Shown here: one piece after another, positions 1 through 7,964 of the stretch
How the letters are laid out: each line of letters starts with the position of its first letter
Numbering within the stretch: position 1 is the first letter of the stretch
Assembly (NCBI RefSeq): GCF_014201335.1
Contig: NZ_JACHEB010000002.1
Coordinates: forward strand, 496,001 to 560,000
Source: Tunturiibacter gelidiferens
Lineage (GTDB): Bacteria > Acidobacteriota > Terriglobia > Terriglobales > Acidobacteriaceae
Direction of reading: 5' to 3'
Length of the DNA stretch: 64,000 nucleotides
Program-made: the position numbers and the translations under genes
Notes under the pieces: generated by a model
What the model saw: the letters and a program-made list of their open reading frames with translations, nothing else
What the model was told of the DNA's origin: nothing
Database searches by the model: none

Positions 1-99
1 AATAGCGGAGAATAAACGAAATTCGGCTGGACTGAAGAATCATCTTGGTATCAACCATACATCGTGCCCGTCGGCTCTGCAACTTGCCGATTGTCAAAT

Positions 100-2577
100 C
101 TAGATCTTCTGCACCCGCTGAACATCTCGCACCCCGGGGACCTTCCGCAGATTCTGCACCAGCTTATTCAGGTGCCGCACATCCACCGTCTCCACCACAA
201 AGTCGACGACTACCTGGCCATCTGGCATCGGCTTCGTATCCACGCTGCGAATATTCGTCCCATCATCCGAGATGATCGCCGTAAACTCCTTCAGCATTCC
301 CGATCGGTCATCACACAACACCGTCAGCTTCACCGGATACGTCTGAGCCTTCGTTGTTCCTGGCTCAGTCGGAGACGGCGACCACTCCACCTGAATCCTT
401 CTATCCGACTCATACAGCAAATTCTGCACATTCGGACAGCTTCTCGCATGCACCGCCACGCCCTTGCCCCGCGTCACGTACCCCACAATCTCCTCACCAC
501 GAATTGGGTTACAACAGCGCGCCCGGTACACCAGCAGATCGTCCTGCCCCTCCACCTGCAACGAGTCAGATCCCTTCCCGAAGAAGACCCGCTTCACCGC
601 CTCCGACATCTGCCCAACGGTATTGCCGACCCCACCCTCCGGCACCGCAGGCTCAGCCGACATCGTCGACCCCGGCTCCAACTTATTGAGCACCTGCCGC
701 GCTGAGAACTTGCCGAACCCAACCCCCGCCAGCAACTCCGCCTGCGTTCCCAGCCCATATTCACTGGCTACTTTGTCGTAGTCAGCCTCGTGGAACTTAC
801 CCAGCGACAGCTTGTACTTCCTTGCCTCACGATCCAGCAGCTTCTTGCCGATCTCGATCGCCCGCTCTCGCTGATGTTCATTCAGCCAGTGCTTAATCTT
901 GTTTCGTGCCCGCGAACTCTTAGTAAAGCTAAGCCAGTCGCGGCTCGGTGCATGTCCAGTCTGCGTAGAAATCTCGACGATATCGCCGTTACGCAACTTG
1001 GTCCGAAGCGGAACGATGCGCCCGTTCACCTTTGCGCCGACAGTTGTATTCCCCACTTCGGTATGAATCGCATAAGCAAAGTCAATCGGGCTTGCATCCT
1101 TCGGCAGCACCACCACTTTGCCCTTGGGAGTAAAGGTGTAAACCTCCTCCGGATACAGATCGATCTTCAGCGTCGACATGAACTCATTGGGATCGGTCAT
1201 CTCCCGCTGCCATTCCATCAACTGCCGCACCCACGCGAGCCGTTGTTCGTCCTTCGCGCTTACATTGTCCGAGGCTTTGTACTTCCAGTGCGCCGCAATC
1301 CCTTCCTCCGCGACACGATGCATATCCTCCGTGCGAATCTGTACCTCAAACTGATGCCCGCCCTCCGCAATCAACGTCGTGTGCAGCGACTGGTAGAGAT
1401 TTGGCCGAGGCATAGCAATGAAGTCCTTGATCCTCCCTGGCACCGGCCGCCAGATCGAATGCAGCAGCCCCAACAGCGCATAGCAATCTTGCACCGAGTT
1501 ACAAATCACGCGAATCGCCAGAAGATCGTAGACCTGATCCACAGGAATCTTCTGGTCCACCAGCTTCTGCTGAATCGAATACAGCCGCTTGATTCGCGAC
1601 TCCACCCGCCCCTCAATCTTGAATTCCTTCAGCTTCGCCTCAAGCTGTTTCACGATCTTCTGCAAAAACTCTTCACCCGCCCCGCGCAGCGCCTCCACTT
1701 CCGTCGACACTTGCTCATACGCATAGGGATCGGTATACCGAAACGCCAGATCTTCCAGCTCGCCGCGCAGCTTACCCATACCCAGCCGATGCGCCAGCGG
1801 AGCGTAGATATCCAGCGTCTCCCGCGCAATCTTCTGTTGCTTCTCCGGCTTCAGATGCTCGAGCGTCCGCATATTATGCAGCCGGTCCGCGAGCTTAATA
1901 ATCACAACGCGAACATCGGTCACCATCGCGAGCAGCATCTTGCGAATGTTCTCCGCCTGATGGTCCTCGCGATTAGCAAACTTGATCTTCTCCAGCTTTG
2001 TTACACCCTCAACAATGTGCGCCACCTGATCGCCAAACCGCTTTGCTATCTCCGCTGAGGTAACATCCGTGTCTTCGACCGCATCATGCAATAACCCCGC
2101 CGCAATCGCCGTCGAATCCATCTTCAACTCAGCCAGCACCTGTGCCACTTCGAGCGGATGAATGATGTACGGCTCGCCACTAGCCCGCTTCTGTCCCTCA
2201 TGCTGTTGCAGACAGAACGCCCACGCCTTGCGAATAATCTCCAGGTCATCCACCGGTCGGTTCTCATGCACCGTCTCCAGCAAGCGATGAAACTTCGCAT
2301 CCACCGCGTGAATATCCTTCGCCGAGCTACCCGCCAGATGGCTCGCCGAAGACTCGTCCACACCCGCAATCATCAGCGCCGACGTATCAGGCGCCGCAGC
2401 CTTCTTTTTCTTCACGCGAGTGGTCGTCTCCGATGCAACCGATGGTCCCGCGACAGGAAGAGCTGCCTCCAGCTCAATCCCCATCTCGGTATGTTCCACA
2501 TCCGGCTGGCTCTTCGGTTCTTCGTGCGGCTTCGGCTGCGGGCCAACCTGCGAAGAGGCTGGAGGAGCGATTGCCAT
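100..2577 (-). CDS. rel: Bifunctional (p)ppGpp synthetase/hydrolase (Rel/SpoT family)
   Basis: Makes and degrades the alarmone (p)ppGpp in the cytoplasm. The 825-residue product has the full long-RSH layout: a hydrolase HD domain at about 115-270 with H140 (IIHPLEVA), LLHDAVED at 162-169 and DRLHNMRT at 231-238; a synthetase domain at about 320-430 carrying RIKD at 382-385, the RxKD form found in bifunctional Rel/SpoT rather than monofunctional RelA (ExDD); a TGS domain after residue 470; a conserved Cys-Cys region (RARCCNP); and a C-terminal ACT domain. The first 85 residues or so are a Pro/Glu-rich, low-complexity extension with a KKKK run, longer than typical Rel, so the true start could be one of the internal Met codons (for example residue 32 or 69). 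The histidine kinase upstream on the same strand is 88 bp away, so they may share a transcript. Family assignment is secure; only the start is uncertain. Confidence 0.95.
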   Translation of the reverse strand: MAIAPPASSQVGPQPKPHEEPKSQPDVEHTEMGIELEAALPVAGPSVASETTTRVKKKKAAAPDTSALMIAGVDESSASHLAGSSAKDIHAVDAKFHRLLETVHENRPVDDLEIIRKAWAFCLQQHEGQKRASGEPYIIHPLEVAQVLAELKMDSTAIAAGLLHDAVEDTDVTSAEIAKRFGDQVAHIVEGVTKLEKIKFANREDHQAENIRKMLLAMVTDVRVVIIKLADRLHNMRTLEHLKPEKQQKIARETLDIYAPLAHRLGMGKLRGELEDLAFRYTDPYAYEQVSTEVEALRGAGEEFLQKIVKQLEAKLKEFKIEGRVESRIKRLYSIQQKLVDQKIPVDQVYDLLAIRVICNSVQDCYALLGLLHSIWRPVPGRIKDFIAMPRPNLYQSLHTTLIAEGGHQFEVQIRTEDMHRVAEEGIAAHWKYKASDNVSAKDEQRLAWVRQLMEWQREMTDPNEFMSTLKIDLYPEEVYTFTPKGKVVVLPKDASPIDFAYAIHTEVGNTTVGAKVNGRIVPLRTKLRNGDIVEISTQTGHAPSRDWLSFTKSSRARNKIKHWLNEHQRERAIEIGKKLLDREARKYKLSLGKFHEADYDKVASEYGLGTQAELLAGVGFGKFSARQVLNKLEPGSTMSAEPAVPEGGVGNTVGQMSEAVKRVFFGKGSDSLQVEGQDDLLVYRARCCNPIRGEEIVGYVTRGKGVAVHARSCPNVQNLLYESDRRIQVEWSPSPTEPGTTKAQTYPVKLTVLCDDRSGMLKEFTAIISDDGTNIRSVDTKPMPDGQVVVDFVVETVDVRHLNKLVQNLRKVPGVRDVQRVQKI

Positions 2578-2665
2578 AGTTCATTATAGGCTGAACCGTC
2601 AACCCTTTACAGCCATAGCGAGAGATGGGAGTTACTTAGACCCAATTGAGATCAACTCCGGCCAC

Positions 2666-4066
2666 CTAGGCCTCCGCCATCGGAAGCGTAACTCGAAACT
2701 CCGTCCTGCCGGGCTGCGATTCGAAAGCGATCGCGCCCTCGTTATGGCGGACCAGACGCCGGGCGATATCAAGTCCGAGACCGGTTCCCTGGCCCATTGG
2801 CTTGGTTGTGAAAAACGGATCGAAGATTCGGTCGCGAATCTCGTGGGGAATCCCGGCACCGTCATCGAGGATTCGCACCACAACACTTTGGTTGTCACGA
2901 TTCGCAAGGACCTGCACTCGGCCACCATTGTCCGCGGCGTCCAATGCGTTGTCGATCAGATTTCCCCACACCTGATTCAATTCGGCTGCGAAGCCCCGAA
3001 CCTTTGGCACTTCGGCCTCTAGCTCCAGCGTCACATCCACCAACTTCTCACGCGCCTTCGACTGAAGTACCGTCACCGTGTTCGCCAGGCATGAGCCCAG
3101 ATCCACCGGCTCAGCCACGTTCGCCTGGTCCATGTGGGTAAATCCCTTCACCGCATTCACCAGGTTCGAGACGCGAATCGCCGACTCCTGGATCTTCGAA
3201 GTCAGATTCCTCACCGCACAGCCGGCGGCCGCCCACCGCAACACCGCGTTCAATGCCGGTCGCTCAACCCCAACAGCCAGCAACTCCAGCACCTCAAAAG
3301 TCACCTCGGTGTCGGCGAGTATCTGTGCGTTCGTCGTGTCCAGTCCGTGCCCGGCAAGCCACGCTTCCATCGCCTCTTCGCGATCGCTCTGTTCCAGCGT
3401 AGACCGCACCTCATGGAGCTTTTTCGCCATGCAGGCCCTGCGAACCGCCTCCACGGTGGCAATCTGCTCATCGTTCAGCGTCTCCGCAGCCAGATCGCGT
3501 GCAGCCTCTTCGGAGTCTTTCAAACGATTCCCAAGCATCGCCGCGCAACGCTCGATCGCCGAAGCAGGATTGTTGAGTTCGTGAGCCAAACCCGCCGACA
3601 GTTTGCCCAGCGAGATCATCTTTTCGTTTTGCAGCTCACTTGAAGTAAAAAGCCGGGCGCGATCAAGCATCCAGTGCACCAAAATCGTAGTGATTTCGTG
3701 GCATTCTCGCGTCATCGACCTAAGATGCTCGCGGGGAATCGCGAAAACCTCCACCGCCTCCAGAGCACGCACATCTCCGGGCGGAGCCACCATCCGCGAA
3801 TACGGCAACACACCAGTGACATCTCCTTCACGCCACTCAATAAATTTGCTCGGCCCATCGGCTCGATCGACAAACACAGCGAGTCGTCCGGCGAGAATGA
3901 TGAAAAGACCCTCCACGGGGAGGCCCTTCCTGCTTAACGCGTCTCCAGTATTCAGATTTCGAAGGGACCCATGCGCAGCCAGCCACTCCAGCTCGGTCCG
4001 AGACGCTGCGCTCAGAGTTCTGTGCTCGGCCAGCCGCTCGATAAGATCACGTGCTATCACAGGCAT
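2666..4066 (-). CDS. Cyclic-nucleotide-binding-domain sensor histidine kinase
   Basis: Soluble two-component sensor of 466 residues. Residues about 15-130 form a CRP-like cyclic-nucleotide-binding beta-roll (GLFIILAGRLAVFVD at 53-67). The dimerisation/phosphoacceptor helix follows with the H-box LAHELNNPASAI, phospho-acceptor H162. The ATPase domain has an N-box (N368, N373), a G1 box DDGAGIP at 401-407, an F box FDPFFTTK at 415-422 and a G2 box GQGTGLGL at 425-432. No transmembrane segment is visible, so it should sense an internal or soluble signal. A GGAGG Shine-Dalgarno sits 5 nt before the ATG. No response regulator is adjacent; the partner must be elsewhere. What the N-terminal domain binds cannot be told from sequence. 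Confidence 0.9.
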   Translation of the reverse strand: MPVIARDLIERLAEHRTLSAASRTELEWLAAHGSLRNLNTGDALSRKGLPVEGLFIILAGRLAVFVDRADGPSKFIEWREGDVTGVLPYSRMVAPPGDVRALEAVEVFAIPREHLRSMTRECHEITTILVHWMLDRARLFTSSELQNEKMISLGKLSAGLAHELNNPASAIERCAAMLGNRLKDSEEAARDLAAETLNDEQIATVEAVRRACMAKKLHEVRSTLEQSDREEAMEAWLAGHGLDTTNAQILADTEVTFEVLELLAVGVERPALNAVLRWAAAGCAVRNLTSKIQESAIRVSNLVNAVKGFTHMDQANVAEPVDLGSCLANTVTVLQSKAREKLVDVTLELEAEVPKVRGFAAELNQVWGNLIDNALDAADNGGRVQVLANRDNQSVVVRILDDGAGIPHEIRDRIFDPFFTTKPMGQGTGLGLDIARRLVRHNEGAIAFESQPGRTEFRVTLPMAEA

Positions 4067-4603
4067 ACAACCTCCCCATTAGAGGCGAACTACTCCCAAC
4101 AACATCTATCAGAGTGAGAACGGCCTTGATGTGACTCGTCCGAATCAGGAAGAAGGCCGGCATGGGTCCTAAAATCCGATACACCGCAACGCATAACTCC
4201 GGCAAACAAGCCCTTATCAGTTCACGACATTTCGGTGCTTTCAAGTTGCAATCAATTGCATTCTTCTGGTACCTTTACGGTAAGCAGATTTTAGTTACCG
4301 TAGTACCCGCATTGGGAATGCTCGCGTAAAATCCGGGAAAATAAGACGACAACCTCCCCCCAATCTCATGTCGCCTTATCTTTCACCCCCAGCCTTGTAG
4401 TCTCAGAATTTGTATGAAATTTGAGGAACGAACTTCGGCTGCCTAGGCGGCGTCATGGTAACTGCCAGGTAAGAGATAGGTCCTCCTGCGTCCAAATTGT
4501 CCCTTCCGAAATCGGGCGGCGCGCAGTCACACAAACTCGTCTTAAATCACCTTTTCTTCTCTTTTTGCCTGCTCCAATCCATGTATCCCTGAAAATTTAA
4601 GAG
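4067..4603. other. 537-bp intergenic region with one imperfect inverted repeat
   Basis: Divergent spacer between the histidine kinase (minus) and the choice-of-anchor D gene (plus). It is less GC-rich than its neighbours and I find no convincing gene. An imperfect inverted repeat pairs 4341-4351 with 4369-4379 (11-bp arms, one mismatch). Read on the minus strand the mismatch becomes a G-U pair and the hairpin is followed by TTTT, so it might be an attenuator or terminator on that strand. No riboswitch class is recognisable. Confidence 0.4.
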
Positions 4604-6529
4604 GTGTTGGTGCCCCGTAATAGCTTTGTTTTTCGGTCTCTAGGTCCCCTTGTATCAACGTTCACCCCCAACTTCACCATTGAATCTCCAAATAAATCCC
4701 CAAAACAAATTAGATTGCTCTTCCTGCTTGTGGATAAGCTTTTCCGGCCCAGTAGGCTGGGCAAGCTTTCTTTCCTCGCTTTGACTTGCTGCCTGGCATT
4801 CGTCTCCTCCGCCAGCGGACAGCTCACAATCATAAGTTCGTCCGCGAAGCCTGCACAGGTGGACAGTAACGATTCCAATCCAGTCGAGATTGGCGTAAAG
4901 TTCAGAGCTGATACCAACGGCTCCGTTACCGGTCTGCGCTTTTATAAGGCAACGACGAACGTCGGTACTCACGTTGGGCACATCTGGTCGAAGTCCGGAA
5001 TTCTACTGGGTAGCGCAACCTTTACCAGCGAAACGAAGTCAGGCTGGCAGCAGGTAAACTTCTCCTCGCCAATCCCGGTGTCCGCAAATACCACCTATAT
5101 AGCGTCCTACTTTGCACCTTCAGGACACTACTCCGTGAACGACAACTTCTTTACAAAAACAGGTATTGACAACGCGCCTCTTCACGAGCTCGCTAACGGC
5201 GTTGATGGACCCGATGGGGTGTACAAGTATGGTTCATCCAGTGGTTTCCCGACCAGCACCTATGAGTCGGACAACTACTGGGTAGACGTTGTCTACACAC
5301 CCCAGACAACCGCAGCGACTCCGCAGTTGACCCTGAGTGCCACGGCACTAAATTTCGGCAGTGTAACCGTCAACTCTGCGGCTACACAGTCGCTCACACT
5401 CACCTCGTCGGGCTCCTCGGCACTGACCATAAACTCGGCAGCCATCACAGGCGCGGGCTATTCCATCGTTGGAGGCACTTTACCGACGACACTGAACCCG
5501 GGCCAGACAACTACGTTGCAGCTTCAGCTCAAGCCTACCGCTGCTGGAACCGTGACGGGCCAACTCACCATTAGCAGCAATTCATCGACCGGTAGCACAT
5601 CGACCGTCTCCTTGAGCGGCACAGCGACTGCGGCAACGAAACCGCAATTGTCGGCCAGTCCCTCCTCGCTAAGCTTCGGCAGCGTTGCCACCAACTCTTC
5701 GGCAACATTATCGGAGACAATTACCTCGTCGGGCTCCTCGGCATTGACGGTCAGCTCGGCTTCAGTCACAGGCGCCGGCTTCACCCTCGTTGCAGGCAGC
5801 TTCCCTGCGACGTTGAACCCAGGTCAGGCCCTTACGCTGCAGGTCAAGTTCACGCCCACCGCTACTGGAGCAGCTACCGGTAAGCTCACGATCAGCAGTA
5901 ACTCGGCGAGCGGCGCCACGGCAGTCATCTCTCTCAGCGGCACGGGCACCACCCCAGGCACTCCTCAGCTAACCGTGAGCGCGACGTCGCTGAGTTTCGG
6001 CAGCGTCGCCACCAGCTCCTCGGCGAAACTATCGTTGACACTTACTTCATCGGGTACCTCGGCAGTGACGGTCAACTCCGCGGCCATCTCAGGCGCGGGT
6101 TTCTCCATCATCGGGGGAAGCTTTCCGCTGACCCTCAATGCCTCGCAGACTGCGACAGTGAACGTGCAGTTCGCCCCGACAGCAGCCGGAGCGGAGACAG
6201 GAAAACTCACGATCACCAGCAACGCTACAAGCGGAAGCCCCGCCCTCGTAGCGTTGAGCGGCACTGGCACCTCTGTCCCACATTCGGTGAGCCTCACCTG
6301 GTCGGCGCCCCCACCGTCAGCCGCGCCGGTCGCGGGGTACAACGTCTACCGGGCAATCAGCGGGGGAGCACTGCAACTGCTGAATCAACCGCCAGATACG
6401 TCGACCTCTTATGTGGATAGTACGGTCGTCGCTGGTGCTCTTTACGACTACGTCGTAAAGAGCGTCAATTCCGCAGGTGTAGAGAGCGTTCCGTCGAACG
6501 TGATCGCCGTGACAATCCCAACCCCTTAG
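4604..6529 (+). CDS. Exported DUF4082 / choice-of-anchor D repeat protein with fibronectin III end
   Basis: A 641-residue exported, probably cell-surface protein. A hydrophobic signal segment (LSFLALTCCLAFVSSASG) occurs at about residues 53-72, so the GTG start gives an unusual 50-residue leader; a later in-frame GTG near 4729 may be the real start. After the signal, a DUF4082-like beta domain (about 75-230) is followed by three tandem units of about 105 residues (about 235-340, 341-445, 446-550). Each has an L(N/S)FGSV entry, a TSSG(S/T)SA(L/V)T turn and an SGTGT/SGTAT end, the pattern of choice-of-anchor D (ASPM/SPD-2/Hydin-like) modules. The last 90 residues look like fibronectin type III (GYNVYRAISGG, YDYVVKSVNSAGVES). 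No catalytic residues are evident. A strong terminator follows. Confidence 0.85.
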   Translation: MLVPRNSFVFRSLGPLVSTFTPNFTIESPNKSPKQIRLLFLLVDKLFRPSRLGKLSFLALTCCLAFVSSASGQLTIISSSAKPAQVDSNDSNPVEIGVKFRADTNGSVTGLRFYKATTNVGTHVGHIWSKSGILLGSATFTSETKSGWQQVNFSSPIPVSANTTYIASYFAPSGHYSVNDNFFTKTGIDNAPLHELANGVDGPDGVYKYGSSSGFPTSTYESDNYWVDVVYTPQTTAATPQLTLSATALNFGSVTVNSAATQSLTLTSSGSSALTINSAAITGAGYSIVGGTLPTTLNPGQTTTLQLQLKPTAAGTVTGQLTISSNSSTGSTSTVSLSGTATAATKPQLSASPSSLSFGSVATNSSATLSETITSSGSSALTVSSASVTGAGFTLVAGSFPATLNPGQALTLQVKFTPTATGAATGKLTISSNSASGATAVISLSGTGTTPGTPQLTVSATSLSFGSVATSSSAKLSLTLTSSGTSAVTVNSAAISGAGFSIIGGSFPLTLNASQTATVNVQFAPTAAGAETGKLTITSNATSGSPALVALSGTGTSVPHSVSLTWSAPPPSAAPVAGYNVYRAISGGALQLLNQPPDTSTSYVDSTVVAGALYDYVVKSVNSAGVESVPSNVIAVTIPTP

Positions 6530-6629
6530 CTTGCGCAGACTCGACAGGCTTGCAGATCATACCGAATGCAGCCTTAAAGAGTTGGCGTAGTAGTTTCATT
6601 CAACTATCTACAATTGAGGCGACGAAAGA

Positions 6630-6674
6630 AATAGCCAGGCCCAGAGACCACGCTGGGCTTGGCTATTTTGTTTA
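6630..6674 (+). terminator. Rho-independent terminator after the choice-of-anchor D gene
   Basis: A 15-bp stem pairs 6630-6644 (AATAGCCAGGCCCAG) with 6653-6667, with one G-U wobble, an 8-nt loop and a T-rich tail (TTTTGTTT). It sits about 100 bp after the stop codon of the upstream gene. Confidence 0.85.
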
Positions 6675-6784
6675 GAAGAATTAGCCGAGGCCCGCTGGAA
6701 TCGACAATGCCACCCGTCTACTGCAATCCATAATAACGCGGTTGCCAAAGATATAGGACTGAAGTAGTCTGAATTTCAAGAGGC

Positions 6785-6852
6785 AAGAAACTTCGGCGCC
6801 AGCTGTCTTTTGGCGAAGCGCTGGCCGGGGTTGAGATCGGCAATCAGTCCCG
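6785..6852 (+). ncRNA. RNA-like element, copy A, upstream of rpsD
   Basis: Located 25-90 bp before the rpsD start. It shares with copy B (7865-7932) a leading AAGAAA, the block TGTCTTTT(T)GGCGAAGCG and the block GAGATCGGCAA, while the bases between these blocks differ. In copy A, GCCAGC (6798-6803) pairs with GCTGGC (6820-6825), enclosing the first block. A second stem pairs CGGGGTTGA (6826-6834) with TCAGTCCCG (6844-6852), including G-U pairs, with GATCGGCAA in the loop. Fixed loops on changing stems suggest a structured RNA, possibly an rpsD leader. I do not recognise a known riboswitch or ribosomal leader class. Confidence 0.45.
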
Positions 6853-6876
6853 CTTGGGACGCACAAAGGATGACGC

Positions 6877-7500
6877 ATGAGTCACAGAACGAAGTTCAAG
6901 ATGCAGCGTGCCCTCGGGCTCGAGCTGCCCGGCCTCGGCAAGCCCGGCGCTCTCGACACCCGCAGCTACCCACCCGGCCAGCACGGCCAGTCAAAAAATA
7001 AGAAACTATCCGAGTTCGGCTCGCAGCTCCGCGAAAAGCAAAAGCTCCTCTTCCATTACGGTCTGCGCGAGGAGCAACTCCGCCGCTTCGTCCGCGACGC
7101 GCGCACCCTACAGCAGTCCAATTGGATCGAAAGCCTCGTAGGCCTTCTCGAACGCCGTCTCGACAACGTCGTCTTCCGCCTTGGTTTTGCCCGCAGCATC
7201 GCCTCCGCCCGACAGCTCGTCAACCATGGCCACGTCATGGTGAACGGCCGCATCCTCACCATCGGATCCGCCGTCCTCCGCCTTGGCGACTTCATCAAAC
7301 TCACCGCTTACGCCAGCGACATGAAGGCCACGATCGAGTCCCGCCAGTCGCCTCGGCTCACCCTCCCCAGCTACCTGCAGTTCGCAACCGATGGAGCCAC
7401 CGATCATGGCGTCTTGCGCATGCTCCCCAACTCGCAGCACGTTCCCTTTGAGTTCGACCCACGCCCGGTAGCCGAGTACTACGCAAAGCAAGGAGTCTAG
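6877..7500 (+). CDS. rpsD: 30S ribosomal protein S4, divergent paralogue without zinc cysteines
   Basis: S4 binds 16S rRNA early in small-subunit assembly. The 207-residue product has the S4 N-terminal region (RSYPPGQHG, REKQKLLFHYGLRE) and the S4 RNA-binding domain at about 95-155 (RRLDNVVFRLGFARSIASAR, HGHVMVNGR). It starts directly at MSHRTKFKMQ and lacks the N-terminal CxxC zinc knuckle of many S4 proteins. It stands alone, not in a ribosomal protein operon with rpsK, rpsM or rpoA, so a second canonical rpsD probably exists elsewhere (inference). The next gene begins 2 nt after its stop with an AAGGAG inside the rpsD end, so the two are translationally coupled. An unusual RNA-like element lies just upstream and may be its leader. 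Confidence 0.9.
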   Translation: MSHRTKFKMQRALGLELPGLGKPGALDTRSYPPGQHGQSKNKKLSEFGSQLREKQKLLFHYGLREEQLRRFVRDARTLQQSNWIESLVGLLERRLDNVVFRLGFARSIASARQLVNHGHVMVNGRILTIGSAVLRLGDFIKLTAYASDMKATIESRQSPRLTLPSYLQFATDGATDHGVLRMLPNSQHVPFEFDPRPVAEYYAKQGV

Positions 7501-7502
7501 CC

Positions 7503-7736
7503 ATGTGCACTGAAGACAAACACCAAACCCTAGCCTCGTCCGCAGGACTAGGCAGCATCACGGTCTGTGGTTGTGGAACCCTCAGCCTCCACGTCGGTGG
7601 CGTTTCTGTCCGGATGGACCTCAAAGCCTTCGTCCAGACAGCCGAAATGTTCCGAATCGCCATCGCCAACCTTGAAGACCAGGCTCGCAACCTACAACCA
7701 ACAACCGCGAAAGCGCCGAGCATGCTCACCCACTGA
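7503..7736 (+). CDS. Small hypothetical protein coupled to rpsD
   Basis: A 77-residue protein I do not recognise. It starts 2 nt after rpsD with its AAGGAG ribosome site inside the rpsD end, which supports real, coupled translation. It contains C2 and a CGCG motif at about 22-25, then a probable helix (FVQTAEMFRIAIANLEDQA at about 43-61). The paired cysteines could bind a metal, but no family motif supports a stated function. It ends just before a dispersed palindromic repeat. Confidence 0.65.
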   Translation: MCTEDKHQTLASSAGLGSITVCGCGTLSLHVGGVSVRMDLKAFVQTAEMFRIAIANLEDQARNLQPTTAKAPSMLTH

Positions 7737-7751
7737 GCCGAAGACAATTTT

Positions 7752-7848
7752 CCGACCAACGGGAGGACCACAAAGATCATTTAGCCAAGACCGGTACACA
7801 AGTCACGAAGTGACCGCGCCACGCGCAGTGGGCCCGTTCGGCAGGACA
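7752..7848 (-). repeat. Dispersed palindromic repeat, copy R1
   Basis: One of four copies in the window of an intergenic repeat whose ends are TCCTGCCG(A/G)ACGG and CTCCCGTTGGTCG, with an internal palindrome GTCACTTCGTGAC. This copy is read on the minus strand. It lies between the 77-residue gene and RNA-like element B. Confidence 0.75.
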
Positions 7849-7864
7849 AGGAGTTTCTGAAATT

Positions 7865-7932
7865 AAGAAAGAACCCCCGCAGGTGTCTTTTTGGCGAAGC
7901 GCCGCGAGGGTTCCGAGATCGGCAACCTGGAA
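7865..7932 (+). ncRNA. RNA-like element, copy B, downstream of the rpsD pair
   Basis: Direct-repeat partner of copy A (6785-6852), with the same TGTCTTTTTGGCGAAGCG and GAGATCGGCAA blocks. Here the enclosing stem is different: GAACCCCCGCAGG (7871-7883) against CCGCGAGGGTTC (7902-7913), two mismatched positions. No plus-strand gene follows; the aconitase gene ends 33 bp later on the opposite strand. Read on the minus strand the same stem, followed by TTTCTT, could end acnA transcription. So B is either a leader whose gene was lost, a transposed copy, or has been co-opted as the acnA terminator. Confidence 0.4.
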
Positions 7933-7964
7933 GGCTGACGAATGCAAACAGTATAAGCGCTCGT

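Noticed and set aside
790..2058. Open frame of 422 codons on plus inside rel
   Set aside because: Antisense shadow of a complete Rel protein; no ribosome site or family motif.
4341..4379. Riboswitch or terminator upstream of the choice-of-anchor D gene
   Set aside because: Only one imperfect hairpin; no known riboswitch consensus (for example c-di-GMP) could be matched, and the strand is unclear.
4729..4737. DnaA box TGTGGATAA
   Set aside because: Single site inside a coding gene; one or so such match is expected by chance in a window this size.
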